DNA of 64,000 nucleotides from Caulobacteraceae bacterium PMMR1 (lineage in GTDB: Bacteria; Pseudomonadota; Alphaproteobacteria; Caulobacterales; Caulobacteraceae). This document shows positions 1 to 8,865 of the stretch, one piece after another. The stretch is from the NCBI GenBank assembly GCA_000733915.1, contig JPOM01000001.1:1364001-1428000 (forward strand), written 5' to 3'. Under the pieces are notes generated by a model. It searched no databases. It saw only the letters and a program-made list of their open reading frames with translations, and was not told the origin of the DNA. Numbering within the stretch: the first letter of the stretch is position 1; each line of letters starts with the position of its first letter. The translations under genes and the position numbers were made by a program.

Positions 1-78
1 CGCGCCGAGCGCGGCGGATGCGAGACCCTTGCCAAGGGAAGAGACCACGCCGCCGGTGATGAAGATGTACCGGGCCAT
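1..78 (-). CDS. pyrG: CTP synthase, N-terminal fragment
   Basis: The first 26 codons of CTP synthase run off the left edge of the window. The translation starts [18 protein letters not shown], the amidoligase-domain start of PyrG, whose SSLGKG segment belongs to the nucleotide-binding loop. The enzyme aminates UTP to CTP using glutamine nitrogen in the cytoplasm. The ATG lies at 76-78. It follows secG on the same strand with an 84-base gap, so the two may be co-transcribed. Only the start is visible, so nothing can be said about the rest of the gene. Confidence 0.9.
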
Positions 79-162
79 GGGCGTCCAGCTTACCGATGAT
101 TCGAGGCGCGCGCCTGCCTGACCGCCGAGGAGAGGCGCGACGCGCAGACGTCGGAACGCCGC

Positions 163-621
163 CTACTGCGGGCGCGGCGCGCTGATCGTGTTCTGCGACT
201 GCGGCGCCGTCTGCAACCCGCCCAGCGAGGCCGGCGGCTTGCCCGCGCCGTTATCGCCCGTGGAGCCCGGAGCCGTCGGAGACTGGGGCTGGGGTGCGCC
301 GGACTGAGGCTGGGGCGCGATCTTCAAGCTCTCGTTCAAGGTGTTGGGGTTCAGCGCACGGATGTCGGTGCGATCCGTCACGCTGCCGCCCGAGTGGCTG
401 CGCCCCGACAGCAGGGTCAGCACCAGCGCCAGCACGAAAAAGACGCCCGCCAGGATCGAGGTGGTGCGGGTCAGCAGGTCCCCCGCCCCGCGGGCGGTCA
501 GGAACCCCGAGGGCCCGCCGCCCATGCCGAGCGCTCCGCCCTCGGAACGCTGCAGCAGGATCACGCCGACGAGGGCGGCGCAGACAAGGATTTCGATGAC
601 GAGCAGGATGCCGAGCAACAT
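163..621 (-). CDS. secG: Preprotein translocase subunit SecG
   Basis: SecG is the small accessory subunit of the SecYEG inner-membrane channel and assists SecA-driven protein export. The 152-residue product has the family layout: a first membrane helix at about residues 3-24, the conserved loop around QRSEGGALGMGGG at about 24-37, a second helix at about 54-74, then a Pro/Gln/Gly-rich cytoplasmic tail to the end. The tail of about 75 residues is longer than in E. coli SecG (about 110 residues in all) but such tails are usual in alphaproteobacteria. It lies between a small unknown gene and pyrG on the same strand. Confidence 0.93.
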   Translation of the reverse strand: MLLGILLVIEILVCAALVGVILLQRSEGGALGMGGGPSGFLTARGAGDLLTRTTSILAGVFFVLALVLTLLSGRSHSGGSVTDRTDIRALNPNTLNESLKIAPQPQSGAPQPQSPTAPGSTGDNGAGKPPASLGGLQTAPQSQNTISAPRPQ

Positions 622-758
622 CGGTAGGCAGCGCCTTGGCAGGGCGGCGACGTCGCGCGTCGCCGGTCGTGAGGGGGCGGCCAGCGGCCGGGATCAAGCG
701 AGGGCGTCTAGCACCGCCCCCTCCCCTGCGCCAGAGCGACAGAAGAGAGCGGCCAAGG

Positions 759-1007
759 TCAGGCCTGGGCGACCGGTTCCTCGGGCTTGCGAGACGCCGT
801 GCAGAGGTCGCGCAACTGCCGCATCAGGCTTGGTCCCTCCAGCTGGTTCAGCGCATAGCCCTCGGACTTGAGCTGCGCCTTCAGCTGGGAGACGCTCGCA
901 TACTCTCCGGTGCGGGCAAGGGCGAAGGCGCGCTCGAGGGTGGTCACGGATGAGTTCATGAGGAGGATATGGGGACGACGGGCGCTCTTCGCCATGCCCA
1001 TCGTCAC
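759..1007 (-). CDS. Small conserved-looking protein of unknown function
   Basis: This is an 82-codon frame directly after tpiA. I do not recognise a family. The product is soluble and mostly helical-looking, with a basic start (KSARRPH) and a middle rich in Leu, Gln and Ser; the segment around residues 20-60 reads like a helix-turn-helix-sized helical fold, but no motif is clear. The GTG at 1005-1007 overlaps the tpiA stop (GTGA), which favours translational coupling; in-frame ATGs at 999-1001 and 993-995 are equally possible starts. Codon use matches the neighbours, so I think it is a real gene. Confidence 0.65.
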   Translation of the reverse strand: MTMGMAKSARRPHILLMNSSVTTLERAFALARTGEYASVSQLKAQLKSEGYALNQLEGPSLMRQLRDLCTASRKPEEPVAQA

Positions 1008-1765
1008 GAGGCGGCCTGATCGGCGCTCCTGACGATGGGCAGGAAGTCCGACGCGGTCAGGGACGCGCCGCCCACCAGGACGCCGCCCACGCCCGCGGTC
1101 GCCAGGATTTCGCGCGCATTCACCGGCTTCACCGAGCCGCCGTAGAGGACGGGCGAGGCTCCGCCGCGGGGGAAGCGGTCCGAAAGGGCCTGGCGGATTT
1201 CGGCGTGCATAGCTTCGATCTCCGCCAGCGTCGGCGTCAGTCCGGAGCCGATCGCCCAGACGGGCTCGTAGGCGACGGCGAAGGCCTGGCCGTCCAGCGA
1301 CATCGGCAGCGAGCCCTCGATCTGGCTTCTTACGACGCGGATCGCCTCGCCGGCGGCCCGCTCGGCTTGCCTCTCGCCCACGCAGACGATCGGCTCCAGC
1401 CCAGCCCGCAGCGCCGCCTGCACCTTGGCGGCGACGTCCCCGTCCGCCTCGCGGTGATCGGTCCGCCGCTCGGAATGGCCGATGATCACCAGCCGCGCGC
1501 CGGCGTCGTGCAGCATCTCCGCCGCGTGATCGCCGGTGCGGGCGCCCGGGCGCTCATGGTGCACGTCCTGGGCCCCGACCTCGATCTGGCTGCCGGCGCA
1601 GACCTCGGCGATGCGGTGGAGGAGCACCGCCGGCGGGCAGAGCACGATCCGGTGCGGCGAGGGCTGCGCGGCCAGGGCGTCCAGCATGCGCCGCACCTCA
1701 TGGAGGCTGGCCCCGAAGCCGTTCATCTTCCAATTGCCGACGATCAGCTTGGGCGCGCGGGCCAT
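1004..1765 (-). CDS. tpiA: Triosephosphate isomerase
   Basis: This glycolytic and gluconeogenic enzyme interconverts dihydroxyacetone phosphate and glyceraldehyde 3-phosphate. At 253 residues it has the normal TIM-barrel length. The catalytic residues are visible: Lys13 in NWKMNG, His97 in IIGHSERR and Glu167 in AYEPVWAIG, plus the phosphate-binding LYGGSV and GVLVGGASL segments near the end. The open frame extends 52 codons further upstream, but that part is low-complexity Arg-rich sequence; the ATG at 1763-1765, directly before the conserved RAPKLIVGNWK start, is the real one. It is divergent from the foldase gene at 1939. Confidence 0.97.
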   Translation of the reverse strand: MARAPKLIVGNWKMNGFGASLHEVRRMLDALAAQPSPHRIVLCPPAVLLHRIAEVCAGSQIEVGAQDVHHERPGARTGDHAAEMLHDAGARLVIIGHSERRTDHREADGDVAAKVQAALRAGLEPIVCVGERQAERAAGEAIRVVRSQIEGSLPMSLDGQAFAVAYEPVWAIGSGLTPTLAEIEAMHAEIRQALSDRFPRGGASPVLYGGSVKPVNAREILATAGVGGVLVGGASLTASDFLPIVRSADQAAS

Positions 1766-1848
1766 GCCAGGTCCTGTGTCGAGGTCGCAGACGGCGCTCG
1801 CTAGGCGATATGGCGCCCTCGCACAACGGGGCCGCGCGCGGCTGCGCC

Positions 1849-1878
1849 TTGCTCCCGCCCCGCCCCGCCTCCTATAGG
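1849..1878 (+). promoter_or_regulatory. Possible sigma-70-type promoter for the foldase-trpE genes
   Basis: TTGCTC at 1849-1854 and TATAGG at 1873-1878 are 18 bases apart, about 60 bases before the foldase ATG. The site lies in the 173-base divergent spacer between tpiA and the foldase gene. This is a pattern match by eye only. Confidence 0.35.
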
Positions 1879-1938
1879 TCGCCGGACTGAACGCGCCCGG
1901 CTTCCAGAGGCGCGAGCGCATCCGAGACCTCGCCCCGC

Positions 1939-3825
1939 ATGCTTGCCCAAATCCGCGCCTTCGCGAAGTCGCCCGTCGCCCAGGTTCTGCTGGCCCTTCT
2001 AGTGGTCAGCTTCGCGATCTGGGGGATCAAGGACGTCTTCCGCAACGCCGCCGTGAGCAATGCCGTCGTGCAGGCTCCCGGGCGCCGCGCCATCGAGGGC
2101 CCGGAGTTCCGGCGCATCTTCGAGCGCTATCGCAGCCAGGCGGAGCAGGAGAGCGGCCAGCCCCTGACAACCCAGGATGCGGTGAAGCAAGGGCTCGACC
2201 GCCGCCTGGCCGATTCGCTGGCGGGCACCGAGGCCGTCGCCGCCCTGCTCGCCAAGGACGGCGTGCGCCCGTCCGACCAGGTGGTCGTCGACCAGCTGCG
2301 CGCCATCCCGCGCCTGTTCAACCCCGTGACGGGCAAGTTCAGCCAGGACGCCTACGCTCGACTGCTCAGCCAGATCGGCATGACCAAGACCGCGTTCGAG
2401 CAGGCGCTGCGGGACCAGGCGGCCGAAGAGCATTTGGGCGCCGGCGCGGCGGCGGCGCTTCGTCCGCCCAAAATCTTCGGGGCGCTAGGCGCGGCCTTCG
2501 CCAACGAGCAGCGCACCTTCACCGCCTTTCCGGTCTCGCCCAAGATCCTGCCGCCCCCGGGGCAGCCGACCGACGCGGAGCTGAACCAGTTCATCAAGGA
2601 GAACGCGGCTCAGCTGACCAAGCCCGAGATGCGCGCCCTGACCGTGGTGCATATCAGCGCCGCCGAGCTCGCCGCGCAGCAGAAGGCCGACCCGGCCGCG
2701 GTCGAGAAGCGCTTCAACTTCGAGAAGGATAGCCTGTCGGTCCCCGAGAAGCGCTCCGTGGTCGAGGTCACCGGGCTGAAGGACGGCAAGACCGCCCAGG
2801 CCGCGGCGGACCAGCTGAGAGCGGGCAAGAGCCCCGACGCCGTCGCCAAGGCGTTCGGCGGCCAAAGCTTCTCGGTCGTCGATCAGCCCAAGACCGCCCT
2901 GCCCGATCCCAAGGCGGCGGATGCGATCTTCGCCATGAAGGAAGGCGAGGTTGCGCCGGTGGAGGGCCAGCTCAGCTGGGCGGCGGCGCGCGTGCTGAAG
3001 ATCACCCCCGGCCATGCGGCCACGCTGGACGAGGTGCGGCCGCGGATCGAGGCGGAGGTCAAGAAGTCCGCCGCCGAGGACGCCGCCTACCAGCAGGTGC
3101 AGAAGCTCGAGGACGCGCGCTCCGCCGGCGCCTCCCTGGTCGATGCGGCGCGCAAGGCGGGTCTGACGCCCGTGTCCAAGGCGCCGATCACGGCCCAGGG
3201 GGGCGACCTTCGCGGCCAGAGCGCCGGCGTTCCGCCCAAGGTGCTGCAGAGCGCCTTCGCCACCTCGCAAGGCTCCGACACCGACGTGATCGACCTCGGC
3301 CAAGGCGAATACTGGGCCGTGCACGTGGACAAGGTGCTGCCGCCGGCTCTCATCGCCCTCGACGAGGCCCGCCCTGAGATCACTCAACAGTATGTGCTGA
3401 ATGGCCTGATCAAGAAGCTGAAGGCCCGCGCCGACCAGCTGGCCGACGCCGTGCGCAAGGGCCAGAGCATGCAGCAGGCCGCCGCTCAGATCGGCGCGCC
3501 GGTGCAGGCGAACGTCACCGTCCGCAGAGCCGCGCCGCCGCAAGGCTTGAGCCGCGACCTCCTCGCCCGCCTCTTCACAGCCAAGCCCGGCGAGGTGGTG
3601 ATCGCCCAGGATCCGCAGGGCCTGATCGTGGCCAAGCTCGACGCCGTCAGCCTGCCGCCGGTGGATCAGGTCGCGCCCCAGGTCCCGATCCAGCAGTACC
3701 AGATGGCCCAGGGCATCGCTAAGGAACTGCAGGCTCAGACCACGGCCGCGGCGGTCGCGCTGATGAAGCCGAAGGTCGACTACGCCAAGGCTCGTACCGC
3801 CGTCGGCGGCGACGCGGCGCCCTGA
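1939..3825 (+). CDS. PpiD/SurA-type periplasmic peptidyl-prolyl isomerase
   Basis: The 628-residue product is a membrane-anchored foldase helping exported proteins fold in the periplasm. A single membrane helix at about residues 13-32 (VAQVLLALLVVSFAIWGI) follows a short basic start, as in PpiD. Next comes a SurA_N-like helical region (about 35-200). A parvulin rotamase-like domain lies around 270-360 (containing AIFAMKEGEVAPVEG), and a second, more divergent rotamase-like stretch and helices follow. The length matches PpiD (about 620). It is 22 bases upstream of trpE on the same strand, an arrangement typical for these bacteria but without an obvious functional link. Confidence 0.85.
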   Translation: MLAQIRAFAKSPVAQVLLALLVVSFAIWGIKDVFRNAAVSNAVVQAPGRRAIEGPEFRRIFERYRSQAEQESGQPLTTQDAVKQGLDRRLADSLAGTEAVAALLAKDGVRPSDQVVVDQLRAIPRLFNPVTGKFSQDAYARLLSQIGMTKTAFEQALRDQAAEEHLGAGAAAALRPPKIFGALGAAFANEQRTFTAFPVSPKILPPPGQPTDAELNQFIKENAAQLTKPEMRALTVVHISAAELAAQQKADPAAVEKRFNFEKDSLSVPEKRSVVEVTGLKDGKTAQAAADQLRAGKSPDAVAKAFGGQSFSVVDQPKTALPDPKAADAIFAMKEGEVAPVEGQLSWAAARVLKITPGHAATLDEVRPRIEAEVKKSAAEDAAYQQVQKLEDARSAGASLVDAARKAGLTPVSKAPITAQGGDLRGQSAGVPPKVLQSAFATSQGSDTDVIDLGQGEYWAVHVDKVLPPALIALDEARPEITQQYVLNGLIKKLKARADQLADAVRKGQSMQQAAAQIGAPVQANVTVRRAAPPQGLSRDLLARLFTAKPGEVVIAQDPQGLIVAKLDAVSLPPVDQVAPQVPIQQYQMAQGIAKELQAQTTAAAVALMKPKVDYAKARTAVGGDAAP

Positions 3826-3847
3826 CCGGCCCGGCGCGTCCGCCCCC

Positions 3848-5376
3848 ATGCTGGAGCCGGCCTTCGAGCCTTTCCGTCTCCGCTATGCCGCGGGCGAACC
3901 GCAGCTCGTGTGGCGGCGGCTGATCGACGACCTGGAGACCCCTGTCGCCGCCTACATGAAGATCGGGCTCGGCCGGCCCTACGCCTTCCTGTTCGAGTCG
4001 GTCGAGGGCGGGGCCTATCGTGGGCGCTATTCCATCGTGGCGCTGAAGCCCGATCTGGTCTGGCGCTGCTTCGGCGACCGGGCCGAGATCGCCGAAGGCG
4101 AGGCGGCCATCGTGGCGGGCGCCTTCCAGACCGAAAGCCTGCCGGCGCTGGCCTCGCTGCGCGCCCTGGTCGAGCGGTCGCGCATCGCCATACCCCGCCC
4201 GCTCCCCCCTATGGCGGCGGGCCTCTTCGGCGCGATCGGCTATGACATGATCCGCCTGGTGGAGCCCGTCGGCCCGGCCAAGCCCGACCCCCTGGGCCTG
4301 CCCGACACGATGCTCATGCGCCCCTCCGTGGTGGCCGTGTTCGACAGCGTCGCGCAGGAGATCCTGCTGATCGCCCCGGTCCGGCCGGACGACCGCACGC
4401 CCGAGGCCGCCTACGATCAAGCCGAGCGCGCCTTCGACGAGATTGCGCGCGACCTGCGCCAGCCCACCCGCCGCCCGAGCCTGGGCCCCGCGCCCGGGGA
4501 CGAGCCCCAGCTCGCCTCCCCCGTCACGCGGGAGGCCTATGCCGCCGTGGTGGAGCGGGCCAAGCGCTACATCGAGGCGGGCGACGTCTTCCAGGTGGTG
4601 CCCAGCCACCGCTTCCGCGGCCCCTACCGCCGCTCCCCCTTCGCCTGTTACCGCGCGCTCAGGCGGCTGAACCCGTCGCCGTTCCTCTATTACCTCGACT
4701 TCGGCGGCTTCCAGCTGGCGGGGTCGAGCCCGGAGATCCTGGTCCGCTATCGCGACGGCAAGGTCACCATCCGCCCCATCGCCGGGACGCGGCCCGCGGC
4801 GCCTCGCCTGAGGAGGACCAGCGTCTGGAGCAGGAGCTGCTGGCCGACCCCAAGGAGATCGCTGAACACCTGATGCTGCTAGACCTCGGCCGCAACGACG
4901 TCGGCCGCGCGGTCATGCTCCGGGACGAGGGCGCGAACACCCCGGTCTCGACGGCGCCCCGGGTGCGCGTAACCGAGCGCTTCACCGTAGAACGCTACAG
5001 CCACGTCATGCACATCGTCTCCAACGTGGAGGGCGACGCGCCCGAGGGGCTGGACCCCGTCGACGTGATCCTGACCGCGCTCCCCGCGGGCACGCTTTCC
5101 GGCGCGCCGAAGGTCAGGGCGATGCAGATCATCGACGAGCTTGAGACCGAGAAGCGCGGCATCGCCTATGCCGGGGCGGCGGGCTACATCAGCTGCGAGG
5201 GCGGGGTTGATACCTGCATCGTGCTCAGGACCGCGCTTTTCAAGGACGGGATGATGTACGTCCAGGCCGGCGGCGGCGTGGTCGCCGACTCCGATCCCGA
5301 CGCCGAGTACGAAGAGACCCTGCACAAGTCCCGCGCGCTCCGCCGCGCCGCGGAGGAGGCCTGGCGGTTCGAGTAA
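3848..5376 (+). CDS. trpE: Anthranilate synthase component I, split by a one-base frameshift
   Basis: TrpE makes anthranilate from chorismate using ammonia supplied by TrpG, the first committed step of tryptophan synthesis. The first frame (3848-4873) covers the N-terminal domain and the start of the chorismate-binding domain, up to [12 protein letters not shown]. The second frame carries the rest: [11 protein letters not shown], the [15 protein letters not shown] block, [15 protein letters not shown] and [13 protein letters not shown]. The family sequence GTRPRG is broken at the CCC at 4793-4795; adding one C restores a normal 509-residue enzyme. Because all catalytic blocks are intact on both sides, I treat it as one gene, probably with a sequencing error. 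No trp leader peptide or attenuator is visible upstream. Confidence 0.93.
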
Positions 5377-5399
5377 GCCTCGACGCCCCGTCCTGGACA

Positions 5400-5642
5400 T
5401 CAGCGGTTGAGGCGCACGACCGCCGCGTCGCCGGGCGCGGGGCCGGGCCCCAGCACGACGGCGCCCAGACAGGCCACCCCGGCCCCAGCGAGCAGCGCCG
5501 CCGCGGCCAGCAGCGGCCAGGTCGGCTCTTTGCGAGGCGCGGGCCGCCCCGCGACGACCACGTCCAGCCGCAGGGGCGCACGACGCTTGGCCTTCGCGCG
5601 CCTTGCCCTTAAGACCTCAGCCTTGTCCGGGACGCTCGTCAT
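5400..5642 (-). CDS. Small single-span membrane protein, unknown
   Basis: This 80-codon frame runs against the trp genes and fills the trpE-trpG gap. I do not recognise it. The product has a strongly basic N-terminal part of about 42 residues (many Arg and Lys), one hydrophobic helix at about residues 43-65 ([21 protein letters not shown]) and a short tail, predicting an inner-membrane protein with its basic end in the cytoplasm. Its ATG (5640-5642) and the trpG ATG (5641-5643) overlap head to head. The orderly charge and hydrophobicity pattern favours a real gene, but it could be a shadow frame. Confidence 0.5.
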   Translation of the reverse strand: MTSVPDKAEVLRARRAKAKRRAPLRLDVVVAGRPAPRKEPTWPLLAAAALLAGAGVACLGAVVLGPGPAPGDAAVVRLNR

Positions 5643-6234
5643 GATCCTCGTCGTCGATAACTACGACAGCTTCACCTACAATCTGGTCCACTTCCTAAAC
5701 GAGCTGGGCGCGCGCACCCTGGTGCGTCGCAACGACGCGCTGAGCATAGACGAGGCCCTGGCGCTTGGGCCCGAGGCGATCGTGCTCTCGCCGGGTCCCT
5801 GCACGCCGAACGAGGCGGGACTTTGCCTGGAGCTGCTCGCCCGCGCGCCCGAGGCCCTGCCGATCCTGGGCGTGTGCCTGGGGCACCAGGCCATCGGTCA
5901 GAGCTTCGGTGGCGAGATCGTGCGCGCCAAGGCCCTGATGCATGGCAAGACCAGCCCTGTCCGGCATCAGGGGTCGGGCCTGTTCGCCGGCCTGCCGAAC
6001 CCGATGACGGCGACGCGCTATCACAGCCTGGCGGTGCGGCCCGAGACCCTGCCCGAGGCCCTGGTCGCCGACGCCTGGACCGAGGACGGCGAGATCATGG
6101 GCCTGCGCCACCGCACGCGGCCGATCTTTGGCGTGCAGTTCCATCCTGAATCGATCGCCACCGAGCACGGCCACGCCCTGCTCGCCAACTTCCTGGACAT
6201 TGCGGGCGTGCGCCGCGCCGCCGAGGCGGCCTGA
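5641..6234 (+). CDS. trpG: Anthranilate synthase component II (glutamine amidotransferase)
   Basis: TrpG hydrolyses glutamine and passes ammonia to TrpE. The 197-residue product is a complete class I amidotransferase: [13 protein letters not shown] at the start, the oxyanion block [12 protein letters not shown], the nucleophile Cys in [12 protein letters not shown] (about residue 79), and the His-Glu pair in [11 protein letters not shown]. The open frame continues upstream, but the ATG at 5641 directly precedes the conserved [10 protein letters not shown] start. trpD begins 7 bases after the stop. Confidence 0.96.
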   Translation: MILVVDNYDSFTYNLVHFLNELGARTLVRRNDALSIDEALALGPEAIVLSPGPCTPNEAGLCLELLARAPEALPILGVCLGHQAIGQSFGGEIVRAKALMHGKTSPVRHQGSGLFAGLPNPMTATRYHSLAVRPETLPEALVADAWTEDGEIMGLRHRTRPIFGVQFHPESIATEHGHALLANFLDIAGVRRAAEAA

Positions 6235-6241
6235 GCCTTCG

Positions 6242-7264
6242 GTGTCGGACGCGATCAAGCCGATCCTGGCCAGGCTCGCGGCCGGCCAGGTGCTGAGCGC
6301 AGAGGAGGCGGAGGCCTTCTTCGCCGCGTGCCTGCGGGGCGAACCCACCCCCGCCCAGGTGGCCTCGGCCATCACGGCGCTGAAGCTCCGCGGGGAGACG
6401 GTGGAGGAGATCGCCGCCTGCGCTCGGGCGATGCGCGCCGCGGCCGATCCCCTCGCGCATCCGTTCGAGGTGGTCGACTGCTGCGGCACCGGCGGCGATG
6501 GAGCGCACACGCTGAACATCTCGACCGCGGTGGCCTTCGTGGCGGCGGGCGCAGGCGTGAAGGTCGCCAAGCACGGCGGGCGCGCGGCCTCGTCCCGCTC
6601 GGGCGCAGCCGACGTGCTGCAGGCGCTGGGGGTCCAGATCGAGGCCAGCCCGGACCGCTCCCGCCGGGCGCTGGCGGAGGCGAACGTGTGCTTCCTCTTC
6701 GCCCAGAGCTATCATCGCGCGATGCGACACGTGGCGGGCGTCCGCTCCGAGCTCGGCTTCAGGAGCCTGTTCAACCTGCTGGGGCCGCTCGCTAATCCTG
6801 CCGGCGCTCAACGTCAGCTCTTGGGCGTCTTCGACCCCCGCTGGCTGGAGCCCCTGGCCGCGGTTCTGGGCCAGCTCGGCTGCCAGCGCGCCTGGGTCGT
6901 GCACGGCCAGGGCCTGGACGAGCTCGCCCTGTCCGGCCCCTCGGAGGTCGCGATCTGGACGGGGGCGGCCGTGGAGCGGGCGATCGTGGATCCTCAGGCG
7001 CTGGGCCTTTCCCCCGCCCCCCTCGACGCGATCCGGGGCGGCGCGGCGGAGGATAATGCCGCCGCCTTGCGCGCCCTGCTGGCCGGCGAGCGGGGCGCCT
7101 ATCGCGACATCGTCTGCCTGAACGCCGCGGCGGTCTTCGTCATCGCCGAGCGGGTCGGCGATCTCGCCGAGGGGCTGGAGCTCGCCCGGGACAGCGTGGA
7201 CAGCGGCCGCGCCCAGCTCGCCCTGGACCGGCTGGCCGCGCTCAGCCGGAACGCCGCGGCATGA
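6242..7264 (+). CDS. trpD: Anthranilate phosphoribosyltransferase
   Basis: TrpD transfers the phosphoribosyl group of PRPP to anthranilate. The 340-residue product shows the family signature CGTGGDG at about residues 81-87, followed by [15 protein letters not shown], the substrate-binding [12 protein letters not shown] and a later [14 protein letters not shown] place the start at the GTG at 6242 because it directly precedes the conserved helical start and lies 7 bases after trpG; the open frame further upstream only overlaps trpG. The stop overlaps the trpC start (ATGA), so the two are probably translationally coupled. Confidence 0.96.
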   Translation: MSDAIKPILARLAAGQVLSAEEAEAFFAACLRGEPTPAQVASAITALKLRGETVEEIAACARAMRAAADPLAHPFEVVDCCGTGGDGAHTLNISTAVAFVAAGAGVKVAKHGGRAASSRSGAADVLQALGVQIEASPDRSRRALAEANVCFLFAQSYHRAMRHVAGVRSELGFRSLFNLLGPLANPAGAQRQLLGVFDPRWLEPLAAVLGQLGCQRAWVVHGQGLDELALSGPSEVAIWTGAAVERAIVDPQALGLSPAPLDAIRGGAAEDNAAALRALLAGERGAYRDIVCLNAAAVFVIAERVGDLAEGLELARDSVDSGRAQLALDRLAALSRNAAA

Positions 7265-8045
7265 GCGACATCCTGAGCCGCATCGCCGACTACAAGCGCC
7301 GCGAGGTCGACGCCCGCCGCGCGGCCCGCCCCGACATCGCCGCGCAGGCGATGGAGGCCGAGCCGCCCCGCGGCTTCGCCCGCGCCCTGGCCGCTCGCGC
7401 CGGCCCACGTCGCCCCGCCCTGATCGCGGAGATCAAGAAGGCCAGCCCCTCCAAGGGCCTGATCCGCGCGGACTTCGATCCCCCGGCCCTGGCCCGCGCC
7501 TACGAGGCGGGGGGGCGACCTGCCTTTCGGTGCTGACCGACGGACCGAGCTTCCAGGGCGACGACGCCTATCTCCGCCAGGCCCGCGCCGCGACCGCCCT
7601 GCCGTGTTTGCGCAAGGAGTTCCTGGTCGACGCCTGGCAGGTCGCGGAGAGCCGGGCGCTGGGCGCCGACGCCGTCCTCGTGATCCTGGCCATGGTCGAT
7701 GACGCGACCGCCGCCGCCTTGCTGGCCGAGGCGGCGCGCTTCGGCATGGACGCCCTGGTGGAGGTGCACGACGAGGCTGAAATGGCTCGGGCGAGCGACC
7801 TCGGCGCGACGCTGGTGGGCGTCAACAACCGCGACCTGAAGACTTTCCACGTCGATCTGTCCGTCACCGAGCGCCTCGCGCCCCTGGCGCCTGAGGGGGC
7901 GCTGCTGGTCGGCGAGAGCGGCATCTTCACGCCTGCGGACGCCGCCCGCCTCTCGGAAGCCGGTGTGCGCGCGATCCTGGTCGGCGAGAGCCTGATGCGG
8001 CAGGCGGACGTGACCGCCGCGACCCGGGCGCTGCTAAGGGACTGA
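7261..8045 (+). CDS. trpC: Indole-3-glycerol phosphate synthase, split by a one-base frameshift
   Basis: TrpC closes the indole ring of the tryptophan precursor CdRP. The N-terminal frame (7261-7536) ends in ARAYEAGG and holds the catalytic lysine block [13 protein letters not shown]. The C-terminal frame starts [11 protein letters not shown] and carries [23 protein letters not shown] and [12 protein letters not shown]. The break lies in the run of seven G at 7508-7514; an eighth G restores the family sequence [12 protein letters not shown] and a 261-residue enzyme. Both halves are fully conserved. It closes the trpG-D-C group and is followed by the lexA promoter. Confidence 0.93.
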
Positions 8046-8088
8046 GCGCCCGACCGGCCCCTCGCTTCGGCGGACCGTCGGAGTTCAC

Positions 8089-8117
8089 TTGACATTAACC
8101 CAGAACACCTGAAGAAC
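8089..8117 (+). promoter_or_regulatory. lexA promoter with LexA (SOS) box
   Basis: TTGACA at 8089-8094 is followed after 17 bases by AAGAAC at 8112-8117. A perfect alphaproteobacterial LexA box, GAAC-N7-GAAC (the reverse complement of GTTC-N7-GTTC), occupies 8103-8117 and covers the -10 region. LexA would therefore repress its own gene, as is usual. The lexA ATG follows 58 bases later. Confidence 0.85.
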
Positions 8118-8175
8118 ATTATGAAGGTTGGCGGTTTGTTCCGCCGCGCCGCTACGGGAGCCCTCGGGACCGGCC

Positions 8176-8865
8176 ATGCTCACGCGCAAACAGCACGAGC
8201 TGCTGATGTTCATCCATCAGCGCATCAAGGAACAGGGCGTCTCCCCCTCTTTCGACGAGATGAAGGACGCGCTGGACCTGGCGTCCAAGTCGGGCATCCA
8301 CCGGCTGATCACGGCGCTGGAGGAGCGCGGCTTCATCCGCCGGCTCGCGCACCGCGCGCGGGCGCTGGAGGTCGTGCGGCTGCCTGAGCAGGCCGCGCCC
8401 GGCGCGCCGCGGGGTCGCCAGCCCTTCAAGCCGCAGGTGGTGGAGGGGGCCAAGCCCGCGCCGCCGGCCGCCGCCAACGACGTGCGCGAGCTGCCGGTGC
8501 TGGGCAAGATCGCCGCCGGCACGCCCATCGCCGCCATCCAGCACGAGCGCGACCGGATTCAGGTGCCCGAGGCGCTGCTGGGCGGGGGCGAGCATTTCGT
8601 GCTCGAGGTGCAAGGCGATTCAATGCGCGATGCGGGCATCCTCGACGGCGACTATGTCGTCATCCGCAAGGGCGACCAGGCGGTGAACGGCGAGATCGTG
8701 GTGGCGCTAGTCATGGGCGAGGAGGCTACGCTGAAGCGCCTGCGCCGACGCGGCAACTCCATCGCGCTGGAGCCCGCGAACCCGAACTACGAGACCCGCC
8801 TGCTCGGCCCCGATCAGGTGCAGGTCCAGGGCAAGCTGGTCGGCCTCATTCGTCGCTACCACTGA
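8176..8865 (+). CDS. lexA: LexA repressor
   Basis: LexA is the SOS repressor; RecA filaments trigger its self-cleavage after DNA damage. The 229-residue product has the winged-helix DNA-binding domain ([13 protein letters not shown] to about residue 70), a linker about 20 residues longer than in E. coli LexA (202 residues in all), and the peptidase domain. The cleavage site Ala114-Gly115 ([10 protein letters not shown]), nucleophile Ser149 (QGDSMRDAG) and base Lys187 (EEATLKR) are all visible. The ATG at 8176 is chosen over upstream frames because it directly precedes MLTRKQ. Its 3' end overlaps comEC by 20 bases tail to tail. A LexA box lies in its own promoter. Confidence 0.98.
   Translation: MLTRKQHELLMFIHQRIKEQGVSPSFDEMKDALDLASKSGIHRLITALEERGFIRRLAHRARALEVVRLPEQAAPGAPRGRQPFKPQVVEGAKPAPPAAANDVRELPVLGKIAAGTPIAAIQHERDRIQVPEALLGGGEHFVLEVQGDSMRDAGILDGDYVVIRKGDQAVNGEIVVALVMGEEATLKRLRRRGNSIALEPANPNYETRLLGPDQVQVQGKLVGLIRRYH

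Noticed and set aside
2485..3849. A 454-codon open frame opposite the PpiD-like gene
   Set aside because: Low-complexity Leu/Gly/Arg/His composition typical of antisense frames in high-GC DNA; the plus strand gene has real domains.
4873..5376. Second part of trpE as an independent gene
   Set aside because: It begins in the middle of the chorismate-binding domain and joins the upstream frame with one added base.
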